A DNA stretch of 64,000 nucleotides from contig CAVVFL010000016.1 in NCBI GenBank assembly GCA_963747375.1, positions 1 through 64,000 of the forward strand, in the 5' to 3' direction. This DNA comes from Sva-07 sp963747375. Lineage in GTDB: Bacteria > Actinomycetota > Acidimicrobiia > Acidimicrobiales > Ilumatobacteraceae. The notes under the pieces are model-generated. The model was not told where the DNA came from. It saw only the letters and a list, made by a program, of their open reading frames with translations, and ran no database searches. How positions within the stretch are numbered: the stretch's first letter is position 1; every line of letters starts with the position of its first letter. Made by a program: the position numbers and the translations under genes. Positions 1-9,117 of the stretch are shown here, in pieces.

Positions 1-2
1 CG

Positions 3-314
3 GAGCTGGAGCAACGCGCCCGCGACTCCTACCACGCCGGCACGGCTGCCACCGTCGACACTGTCGAACAAGCGGTGATCGCAGCGGCAGCCGGTCAGGT
101 CGCATCGATCTTCGTGCCCGCCGACCGGGCCTATTGGGGGCGCTACCGAGCGGGTCACGCGCTCCTCGTCGAGCACAACGATCGCGAGCCCGGCGACCAC
201 GACCTCGCCGACGTCGCAGCGATCGAGACCCTGCGACACGGCGGAGACGTGTTCGCCGTTCCGGCCGACGACGTTCCAGGCGGCGGCACCGCTGCCGCGA
301 CCCTTCGCTACTGA
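3..314 (+). CDS. C-terminal part of a baeRF-family (release-factor-like) protein
   Basis: The reading frame is already open at the window edge, so the N-terminus is missing; 103 residues are visible. The end, with FVPADRAYWGRY, a DLADVAAIETLRHGG block and a terminal VPGGGTAAATLRY, resembles the conserved tail of bacterial archaeo-eukaryotic release factor family (baeRF) proteins, in which a 'TLxxGG' strand is followed by a P-G-G-A-AAxLRY ending. These proteins resemble the eRF1 central domain and are thought to act on ribosomes or tRNA, but no function is proven. The stop overlaps the convergent downstream gene by 7 bases. Family assignment is by memory of the C-terminal pattern only. Confidence 0.6.
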   Translation, partial: ELEQRARDSYHAGTAATVDTVEQAVIAAAAGQVASIFVPADRAYWGRYRAGHALLVEHNDREPGDHDLADVAAIETLRHGGDVFAVPADDVPGGGTAAATLRY

Positions 315-1246
315 TCCGCGATCACGGCATCGACCTCGGCGCGGTCGACCGCGGTCAGGGACCATGTTGCGGCGGCAACGTTGGCCGCGACCTGGGACGG
401 CGAGGTCGCCCCGGCGATCACCGACGAGACCAAGGGGTGCGACGTGTGCCAGCTCATTGCGAGATCGAGCAGGCTGTGGCCGCGAGCGTCGGCCCAGGCG
501 GTCAGGCGTTCGACGATCCGCAGCTTGTCGTCGTCGATGAACGCGTCGGCGCGGTCGCCCCACCCCGCAAGTCGCGAGCCTTCGGGGCGTTGCGCGCCGG
601 CGCGGTACTTGCCTGTCAGCAGCCCGGACTCGAGCGGGAAGTACGGAACGAACGCGATCCCGAGCTCCTCGCAGGCGGTGAACACGCCGTTCGTCTCGGG
701 GTCGCGGGTCAACAGGCTGTAGTGATTCTGGACGGACGCGAAGGGGGCAAGGTCGCGCTCGACGGTGGCGGCGTGGTAGCTCGCGAGTTCGTCGGCCGTG
801 AAGTGGGTGCAGCCGATCTCGCGGATCTTTCCCTCGGCACGCAGTTCCGCGAGGCACCCGAGCGTCTCGTCCGCCGGAGTGACCGGGTCGGGACGATGGA
901 GTTGGTAGTGGTCGACGTAGTCGGTGCCGAGCCGCGTGAGGCTGCGCTCGAGGCGCATCCGGATCTGCGCCGGGTCGCCGCCGCGCTCGCCGTCGCCGAG
1001 GCTCACCGTGTGTCCCCATTTGGTGGCGATGACCGCCTGCGAGCGCCGCGGTCCGAGCGCCCGCCCGAGGTAGTCCTCCGACATGCCGTTTCCGTAGCTC
1101 TCGGCGGTGTCGAAATAGGTGATCCCTGCGTCGAGGGCAGCGTCGACGACCTGCTTGGTCTGGTCGGCGTCGATGCGCATGCCGAAGTTGTTGCACCCGA
1201 GGCCGACGACGGACACGTGCAGTTGGCCGAGCGATCGTGTCTCCAC
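308..1246 (-). CDS. aldo/keto reductase
   Basis: A 312-residue NADPH-dependent oxidoreductase of the aldo/keto reductase superfamily. A GTG start at 1246 places the protein start at VETRSLGQLHVSVVGLG, the usual AKR beginning; the frame stays open upstream but that extension is Arg-rich and not AKR-like. Visible catalytic elements are the Asp and Tyr of YFDTAESYGNG, the Lys of VIATKWGH and the His of YQLHRPD. The C-terminal SSVIAGATSPSQVAANVAA matches the NADP phosphate-binding segment. Substrate unknown. It is convergent with the baeRF-like gene and divergent from the PncC-like gene. Confidence 0.9.
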   Translation of the reverse strand: METRSLGQLHVSVVGLGCNNFGMRIDADQTKQVVDAALDAGITYFDTAESYGNGMSEDYLGRALGPRRSQAVIATKWGHTVSLGDGERGGDPAQIRMRLERSLTRLGTDYVDHYQLHRPDPVTPADETLGCLAELRAEGKIREIGCTHFTADELASYHAATVERDLAPFASVQNHYSLLTRDPETNGVFTACEELGIAFVPYFPLESGLLTGKYRAGAQRPEGSRLAGWGDRADAFIDDDKLRIVERLTAWADARGHSLLDLAMSWHTSHPLVSSVIAGATSPSQVAANVAAATWSLTAVDRAEVDAVIADQ

Positions 1247-1302
1247 GCATCCAACGTAGTCACGTGCTGGCGGCGGGCTTCGAACGCGGACATGCTGGTG
1301 GG

Positions 1303-1800
1303 ATGTTCCCGTCCCAAATGACCGACACGGCCCGGCGAATCGGCGACGCCTTGCGCGAACGCGGCGACACCGTCGTCGTCGCCGAGGGTTCGGCCGGTGG
1401 GCTGATCTCGGCCGCCCTGTTGTCGGTGCCCGGGGCGTCCGCCTACTACCTCGGCGGCGCGGTGATCTACACGGCCGCGGCGAGTCGAGCATGGATGGCG
1501 GGAGCGATCGACACGCCACCTGGCATGCGCGGCGCCACCGAGGTCTTTGCCGACTACCTCGCGCGATCGGCAAAGATGCGGCTCGGGGCGACCTGGGGGC
1601 TCGGCGAGGCGGGTGCTGCAGGGCCTGCGAATCCCTATGGCGACCCAGCGGGTCACAGCTGGGTCGCCGTGACCGGGCCGGTCGATGCGACGCGTCATGT
1701 CCTCACCGGCCTCGACGACCGCATCGACAACATGGTGGCGTTCGCGGTCGCCGGGCTCGAACTCCTCGAGGACGTCCTCGGCGGCCCGAGCATCCCCTGA
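1303..1800 (+). CDS. CinA C-terminal / nicotinamide-nucleotide amidase-like protein
   Basis: The 165-residue product has the fold signature of the CinA C-terminal domain (PncC), which deamidates NMN to nicotinate mononucleotide in pyridine nucleotide salvage. The segments VVVAEGSAGGLISAALLSVPGAS and YYLGGAVIYT align with the family, and GLGEAGAAGPANPYG with its GxAGP loop. The usual AESCTGG nucleophile motif reads AEGSAGG here, so the serine is displaced by one position; activity is therefore uncertain. ATG at 1303 is preceded by GGTGGG; ATG at 1318 is an alternative start. It lies directly upstream of the furA-katG pair. Confidence 0.75.
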   Translation: MFPSQMTDTARRIGDALRERGDTVVVAEGSAGGLISAALLSVPGASAYYLGGAVIYTAAASRAWMAGAIDTPPGMRGATEVFADYLARSAKMRLGATWGLGEAGAAGPANPYGDPAGHSWVAVTGPVDATRHVLTGLDDRIDNMVAFAVAGLELLEDVLGGPSIP

Positions 1801-1807
1801 GACCAAA

Positions 1808-1822
1808 CTGGATTTAATCCAG
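1808..1822. promoter_or_regulatory. candidate FurA operator (7-1-7 palindrome)
   Basis: CTGGATT-T-AATCCAG is a perfect 7-1-7 inverted repeat 38 bases upstream of the furA start, in an AT-rich island within GC-rich DNA. A TTGACA-like hexamer follows at 1826-1831, with a further half-site TCCAG just after it. In mycobacteria FurA represses its own gene and the downstream katG from an AT-rich palindrome in this position, so autoregulation is the simplest reading. No -10 element could be assigned with confidence. Confidence 0.6.
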
Positions 1823-1860
1823 AAGTTGACAAAGTCCAGTATCGGTGGTTGGATGGGCAC

Positions 1861-2274
1861 ATGTCCAACGGTGTCGATCAACTCCTGCGCCAACACGGAG
1901 TCCATGTCACCGCGCAGCGCCTCGCAGTGATGGGTGCAGTCTCGGCGCACCCTCACGCGACCGCCGACGAACTCGCCGACCGCGTGCGGACCTCGATCGG
2001 CACGATCTCCCGACAGGCCGTGTACGACACGCTCGGGGTGCTGGTCGACAAGAATCTCGTCCGACGGATCCAGCCGAGCGGATCGGCAGCCCGCTACGAG
2101 AACCGGGTCGGCGACAACCACCACCACCTCATCTGTCGTGCGTGCGGCACCACGTTCGACATCGACTGCGCCGTCGGCTCGGCACCCTGCCTGACGGCCG
2201 ACGACGACCACGGCTTCGAGATCGACGAAGCCGAGGTCATCTACTGGGGGCGCTGCCCGTCATGTCGCCCCTGA
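1861..2274 (+). CDS. furA: Fur-family transcriptional regulator (FurA/CatR-like)
   Basis: A 137-residue Fur-family repressor (141 if the in-frame ATG at 1849 is used). The N-terminal winged helix covers roughly residues 5-80, with recognition segment ISRQAVYDTLGVLVDK. The metal-binding region includes the NHHHLICRACG stretch and two CxxC pairs (CRAC and the terminal CPSC), as in zinc-structured Fur proteins. FurA next to katG is the standard actinobacterial arrangement: the regulator senses peroxide or iron and controls catalase-peroxidase. The gene ends 72 bases before katG and the two are probably co-transcribed from the palindromic promoter upstream. Confidence 0.9.
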   Translation: MSNGVDQLLRQHGVHVTAQRLAVMGAVSAHPHATADELADRVRTSIGTISRQAVYDTLGVLVDKNLVRRIQPSGSAARYENRVGDNHHHLICRACGTTFDIDCAVGSAPCLTADDDHGFEIDEAEVIYWGRCPSCRP

Positions 2275-2346
2275 CCCATCGACCATCAGCACCACCATCC
2301 GCGCCCGACCACATCAACCCAACTCACGTCACAACAAGGAGCAGCA

Positions 2347-4563
<2,217 letters not shown>

Positions 4564-4576
4564 TCAGACGCCGGAA

Positions 4577-4759
4577 CCGCCAGTTCGTGTGAGCGACGAG
4601 GTCGTTGACAGCCATCTGCGCTCACACAAACTCCGGACCCGGGACTTGTGTGAGCGACATCGTTCACGACGGTCCTTTTCGCTCACACAAACTCCGGACC
4701 CGGGACTTGTGTGAGCGGCAACGTTCACGACGGTTCTTTTCGCTCACACAAACTGGCGG
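4577..4759. repeat. nested palindromic tandem repeat array (61-bp units)
   Basis: The 303-base gap between katG and the channel gene is mostly filled by this element. Two 61-bp units start at 4621 and 4682, with a third partial start at 4743. Each contains CTCACACAAACTCC...GGGACTTGTGTGAG, an imperfect 34-bp palindrome. The whole array is bounded by an inverted pair: 4577-4595 and 4741-4759 match at 18 of 19 positions (CCGCCAGTT.GTGTGAGCG and complement). The arms therefore alternate so that several competing hairpins are possible. No coding capacity is evident. It may act as a terminator for katG or be a REP/MITE-like mobile repeat. Confidence 0.85.
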
Positions 4760-4866
4760 TGCCTGCGGGCGGTGGGCTCGACATTCGAGTTCCGAGATCC
4801 GGAATCGCGCGACGCGACCGTGCGATCATTTCGCCGACGCCGCCTGAACGGGACCGAGGAGTGGAC

Positions 4867-5667
4867 ATGGCAGAGCCGAAGACTTCAGCGAACGAACTCA
4901 AGAGCTTGGGGTACGAGATCTTCGTCGGGCTGCTCTCGATCCTGTCGATCGTGAACATCGTGCTGATGTATGCGATCAGCGACTCGAACCTGTCCGCAGT
5001 GCTCCAGGTCATGAACGTCCTGTTCAGCGCCATCTTCCTCGTCGACTTCACGTACCGGCTGTTGACGGCGGAGTCGAAGATGCACTACTTCTTCCGCGGG
5101 TTCGGCTGGGCCGACCTCCTCGCCAGCCTGCCGGTCGAACAGCTGAAGATCCTCCGGATCTTCCGCATCGCGCGGGTCGTTCGCCTCATGCGGGCCTACG
5201 GCGTCAGGAACATCGGTCGGAGCCTGGTCAAGGACCGTGCCGGCAGCGCGCTCTTCATGCTGCTGTTCGTGGGCGTCCTCGTGCTCGAGTTCGGGAGTCT
5301 CCAGATGCTCCACCTCGAGCAGTATGCGACCGGCGCCAACATCACGACCGGGGCGGATGCGATCTGGTACACCATCGTCACCATCTCCACCGTCGGGTAC
5401 GGAGATCAGTACCCGGTCACGAACCGGGGCCGATGGTTCGGGACCATCGTCATCGTCACGGGCGTCGGCATCTTCGGTGCCTTCACGGGGTACCTCGCGA
5501 ACTTCTTCCTGTCACCGTCGAAGAAGCAGGCCCGCGCCGAGCCCGCCGATGTCGACCTGCGAAGCAAGATCAACGAGCTCAGGGAGCTGATCGCCCTGCA
5601 GCAGGAGCAGCAGAGCGCTGCCATGGACGAGATCGAGCGCCTCCTGCCTGCTGACGACCCCCGCTGA
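4867..5667 (+). CDS. voltage-sensor-type potassium channel
   Basis: A 266-residue six-helix ion channel. The selectivity filter TVGYGD is at residues 175-180, between S5 (about 127-147) and S6 (about 192-211). The helix before S5 has arginines at 97, 100, 103, 106 and 109, exactly every third residue, as in an S4 voltage sensor. S1-S2 are at about 17-36 and 43-62. The C-terminal 45 residues are charged and Gln-rich (LQQEQQSAAMDEIERLL) and likely form a short cytoplasmic coiled coil that could assemble the tetramer. GAGGAG at 4856-4861 supports the ATG at 4867. K+ selectivity is from the filter; voltage gating is inferred. Confidence 0.9.
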   Translation: MAEPKTSANELKSLGYEIFVGLLSILSIVNIVLMYAISDSNLSAVLQVMNVLFSAIFLVDFTYRLLTAESKMHYFFRGFGWADLLASLPVEQLKILRIFRIARVVRLMRAYGVRNIGRSLVKDRAGSALFMLLFVGVLVLEFGSLQMLHLEQYATGANITTGADAIWYTIVTISTVGYGDQYPVTNRGRWFGTIVIVTGVGIFGAFTGYLANFFLSPSKKQARAEPADVDLRSKINELRELIALQQEQQSAAMDEIERLLPADDPR

Positions 5668-5691
5668 GCCGCCGACCGATCGGCTCCGTCG

Positions 5692-7776
5692 TCAGTCCAC
5701 GCCGTTGAGCTCGTCCACGACGGCCATCAGGTCGCCGATGTCTGCATAGTTCACCGCCACCAGGTTCGGCTGCATGCCGCGCTGGTCTCTGCATTGCTCG
5801 ACGCGCGAGCCGAGCACGTCGGCGGCATTCACCAGCTGGGCATCGGAGACGAGACTGGTGAACCCGTTGAGCCAGTGGTTGATCTGGAACAGCGGAGCGT
5901 CGGGCCGCCCGCGGTTCGGTTCGCACGAGAACGACTCGACCGTCGGGAAGTCGAACGGCGTCTCCTGGATGAAGTCGAATCCGTTCGCCAGCCATGGGAA
6001 GTCCGGGCGCCCATCGCCGGACTCGACCATGACGACCAGCCGCTGACCGGACGCGATCATCTCACGCAGCGTCGGGAACGGCGTGCCCTCGACCGGTGTG
6101 TAGAGATAGTCCTCGAGGCCGGCGCCGAGGACCGACTCGGCGATGTCGGCGGCGTCGACGTGATCCTCGACGAAGATCGTCATCACCTCGTCGGGGTTGG
6201 TCGCCAGCCACGAGCGGATGTCGACCAATGTGTCGTCGAACGACGTCGCTCCCGTCTCGCAGAGGCCGTGGCACATGTAGAGCGCCTCGGGGCCGGTGGC
6301 TTCGCCAGGCGCCACGGCGTTGACCACGCGCAGCGCAGCATCGACCGTCTCGGGGCCGAGTTCGTCGTTCGCGACCGCGAGCGCCTCTTCGTACGAGCGC
6401 GCCGAGGTGCGGACCCTGCCGTGGCCGGCATCGTTGCCGTACCAGACGTCGACCAGCAACGCCCGGACTCCGAAATCGAGGCTCGGAACGATGTCGAGTC
6501 CCTGCTCGCCGATGAACCAGCCGGGCTTGCCGGCGACCGACATCGAGTTGTGCGTCGCCGCGTACGAGACCTCGTCGAACGTCTTCTCACAGAGTTCGGC
6601 ATGGCCGTTGCAGACCTCACCGTCGCCGCTGATCGCGTCTCCGATGACGCCGGCGATCGCCGAATCAGGAGGGCGGGCTGCCCACACCACGAGGCTGACC
6701 AGCGCAATGACACCGACGAGTCCGACGATGGCGATCGGCCCCCACGATCTGGAGTCGCCGGGGTCCGTCTCCGCTCGTGACGCTGCACCGAGACGCGCCA
6801 ACGCTCCGACCCCCGACACGATCAACACGATGCCGCCCACGAAGGCCAGCAGGGTGAGCATCCCCGTGCGCTCGATCACCAGTGCGGACCCGAGCGCGAT
6901 CACAGCGACGGCCTTGGCGATCACCCAACCGGTGGTGCCCGGCGTGGCGACGGCGCGCTGCGCGACTCCGGCGAGATTCCAGTTCTCGGCCTTGCCGGAC
7001 CCGACCATGACCATGAGCGCGCCGATGCCTGCGACCAGACCGAGGGTCCACCACATGGGCCGGACGAAGATGTCCCAGACACCGTCGACGATTGCGTCGG
7101 CACGTGCGTCCCCGCCGGCCGACCGCACGATGATGCCGCCGAGGACGACGATCACGGCGAGTGCGGCAACGGCGATGATCGCTGCCCACCCGACGCGCTG
7201 GATCGCCGCCCAGCGATCCGGATGCAGCAACACCGCCGCCACGAGGAACACGACCGAGAGCAGCGGCAGCAGCCAGGCGAGCGTGTCGACGAGGTCGGTG
7301 AGGTCGATGATGTCGGTTGCGAACCCCTGGTTGCCCACGTCGGCCAACGTGACCGACACGTCCGACGCCCTCGGCGCACGTTCGGGCGCCACGGCACCGA
7401 TCACGCCTGCGACGACGGAGCCGACGTCGGCCACCCGCAGGATCAGCTGGTCCGAGTTGCCCGTCGTGAGTGCGCGGTTGAGCTGCGAGGCCGCGAGCTT
7501 CACCGGCCCCGAGAGCACGTCGCTGCCCACGACACCGATCGAGATCTGGGCGACGAGTGGGGCGAGGGCGACGAGATCGGGGTTCTGGGAGATGATCTGC
7601 GCGCTGACCTCCCGGCCGAGCACGTCGCTGACGTCGTCGCGCTGGCGCAACTCGTTCACCTTGTTCGCAAACGTCGGGGCGTCGAGCACCGTACGGTTGA
7701 TGTGGCCGGCGGGGATCGACAGTGCGAGAAAGAGGGCTCCGAGAACCAGGAGGGTCCACGACAGTACGGTGCGCAT
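5692..7776 (-). CDS. polytopic membrane protein with C-terminal PI-PLC-like phosphodiesterase domain
   Basis: A 694-residue protein. It starts with a signal-anchor helix (VLSWTLLVLGALFLALSIPAG), an extracytoplasmic segment of about 150 residues, then about six hydrophobic helices to residue about 400. The C-terminal ~280 residues look like a PLC-like TIM-barrel phosphodiesterase: YAATHNSMSV carries the first catalytic His of the THNS motif, ALLVDVWYG and YMCHGLCETG follow, and FVEDHVD could supply acidic ligands. Secreted PLC-like enzymes cleave phosphodiester head groups; substrate is unknown. The ATG at 7776 overlaps the stop of the upstream cobW-like gene (TGATG), so the two are translationally coupled. 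Confidence 0.75.
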   Translation of the reverse strand: MRTVLSWTLLVLGALFLALSIPAGHINRTVLDAPTFANKVNELRQRDDVSDVLGREVSAQIISQNPDLVALAPLVAQISIGVVGSDVLSGPVKLAASQLNRALTTGNSDQLILRVADVGSVVAGVIGAVAPERAPRASDVSVTLADVGNQGFATDIIDLTDLVDTLAWLLPLLSVVFLVAAVLLHPDRWAAIQRVGWAAIIAVAALAVIVVLGGIIVRSAGGDARADAIVDGVWDIFVRPMWWTLGLVAGIGALMVMVGSGKAENWNLAGVAQRAVATPGTTGWVIAKAVAVIALGSALVIERTGMLTLLAFVGGIVLIVSGVGALARLGAASRAETDPGDSRSWGPIAIVGLVGVIALVSLVVWAARPPDSAIAGVIGDAISGDGEVCNGHAELCEKTFDEVSYAATHNSMSVAGKPGWFIGEQGLDIVPSLDFGVRALLVDVWYGNDAGHGRVRTSARSYEEALAVANDELGPETVDAALRVVNAVAPGEATGPEALYMCHGLCETGATSFDDTLVDIRSWLATNPDEVMTIFVEDHVDAADIAESVLGAGLEDYLYTPVEGTPFPTLREMIASGQRLVVMVESGDGRPDFPWLANGFDFIQETPFDFPTVESFSCEPNRGRPDAPLFQINHWLNGFTSLVSDAQLVNAADVLGSRVEQCRDQRGMQPNLVAVNYADIGDLMAVVDELNGVD

Positions 7777-8693
7777 CAGGCAGACATACTGGCAGCCAGC
7801 CGCTCGCGATCGAGCGCTCCTGGGGCGGCGATCACGACCAGTCGGGTGCGGTGCTCCCCGCCGGCGACCCACTGGGCGTCTGGCGTCACGCTCACACGGC
7901 GGCCCACGATCTGGAGGATGTGTCGGCGCTCGGGATCGTCGGAGAGGTGGACGATCCCCTTCGCACGGAACACGCCCTCGGGCAACGCACCGAGGAAGGC
8001 CTCGAGCGCCGATCGGTCGATCGAGCCGGGGCGATCGTGGCTCCATGTGTCGTAGTCGACGGGATGGGTGGTGTCGGCGATGGGTGTCAGCGGAGTCGGT
8101 GTGATGTCGCCGAGCACCACGTCTGTGGAGACACGACCGTTCGCCGACTGCAGAATCGGTGTCCCCGGCGCTGTCTCGCCCAGCCATGCCCGCACCTCGG
8201 CGAGCTGTGACTGCTCGACGAGGTCGGTCTTCGTCAGCACGATCAGGTCGGCACCGCACAATTGGCTGATCACCGTCTCACCGACGTATTTGTCGGCCGA
8301 TCGGGCCCGCACCTGCTCGGCATCGGCGAGCACGATCACCCCCCGCAGTTCGAATCCGAACGGAAGCGCGTAGTGACCGATCTGGGCCGGGTCGCTCACA
8401 CCGCTCGCCTCGACGATCACATGGTCGAGGCTGTCGGCGCGGGTGCGGAGATCGTTGAGCACGTTGGCGAGACCATCGCTCGCACTGCAACAGACGCAGC
8501 CGTTGGTCAGGTTGATGGTGTCGCCGTCCTGGGTGGCGATCAGCTCGGCGTCGATGCCGATGTCGCCGAAGTCGTTCACGATCACCGCCAAACGAGCGCC
8601 GGCGTTGGCGCGCAGCAGCTGGTTCAGCAACGTGGTCTTGCCGGCGCCGAGATAGCCGCCGAGAACGGTGTATGGAACGGGTGGGGTGGTCAT
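7776..8693 (-). CDS. CobW/G3E-family metallochaperone GTPase
   Basis: A 305-residue P-loop GTPase. The Walker A motif GGYLGAGKT is at residues 12-20, the conserved metal-binding CxCC (NGCVCCS) at 66-69, VIVEASGVSDP follows as the switch/Walker B region, and LIVLTKTDL is the guanine-specificity motif (NKxD variant TKTD). The C-terminal CobW_C domain (FRAKGIVHLSDDPERRHILQIVGRR) is complete. Family members load Zn, Co or other metals into enzymes. The tail lacks an obvious long His-rich stretch. The stop codon overlaps the start of the PLC-like gene, which suggests a shared metal-linked function, though this is only context. Confidence 0.9.
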   Translation of the reverse strand: MTTPPVPYTVLGGYLGAGKTTLLNQLLRANAGARLAVIVNDFGDIGIDAELIATQDGDTINLTNGCVCCSASDGLANVLNDLRTRADSLDHVIVEASGVSDPAQIGHYALPFGFELRGVIVLADAEQVRARSADKYVGETVISQLCGADLIVLTKTDLVEQSQLAEVRAWLGETAPGTPILQSANGRVSTDVVLGDITPTPLTPIADTTHPVDYDTWSHDRPGSIDRSALEAFLGALPEGVFRAKGIVHLSDDPERRHILQIVGRRVSVTPDAQWVAGGEHRTRLVVIAAPGALDRERLAASMSA

Positions 8694-8812
8694 GGCGCAG
8701 TGGGTGTAGGTCCGACAGTATTCGCCGCGGTTGCGCATTGCATCCCTCACGAGCAGCGCCCTACGGTGGACTCGATGGTCACGTCGCGGTCACACCTGTC
8801 GGGTGATTGCCG

Positions 8813-9079
8813 ATGAGCAGCGCGCAGCCCGACCCGGGCGACATCGAGGAGACCGCCGACTGGAACTGGAAGATGATCGCCGCCTTGGTGGTCGTGGCGC
8901 TGGCGTTGATCTTCATCCTTCAGAACACCGAGCGGAATTCGATCCGGTTCCTGTTCTTCGAGTGGAACGTCGGAACCTGGGTCGCCCTCCTGGTCACCTT
9001 CGTGTTCGGCATGATCGCTGGATGGCTCCTGTCTCGCTTCGTGCGCAGCCGTCGGCGTAGCGGCGCCGACGAGAAGTAG
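8813..9079 (+). CDS. small LapA-domain (DUF1049) membrane protein
   Basis: An 88-residue protein with two hydrophobic helices: MIAALVVVALALIFILQN and WVALLVTFVFGMIAGWLLSRF. The arrangement ALIFILQNTERNSIRFLFFEWNVGTWVALL...GMIAGWL is the lipopolysaccharide-assembly-protein-A domain pattern, in which a QN pair follows the first helix. In actinobacteria these small proteins have no defined function. It is divergent from the cobW-like gene, with a 119-base region between the two starts. Confidence 0.8.
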   Translation: MSSAQPDPGDIEETADWNWKMIAALVVVALALIFILQNTERNSIRFLFFEWNVGTWVALLVTFVFGMIAGWLLSRFVRSRRRSGADEK

Positions 9080-9117
9080 GACCGTCGGGCGTTCGGCCGG
9101 CGACGGGCCGGGGTCGT

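Noticed and set aside
4621..4742. Possible CRISPR array
   Set aside because: Only two full 61-bp units in direct contact, with near-identical 'spacers' and no cas genes; it is a palindromic tandem repeat.
5794..6780. 328-residue and overlapping open frames opposite the PLC-like domain
   Set aside because: No ribosome site, no domain, and mutually overlapping; shadows of the coding strand.
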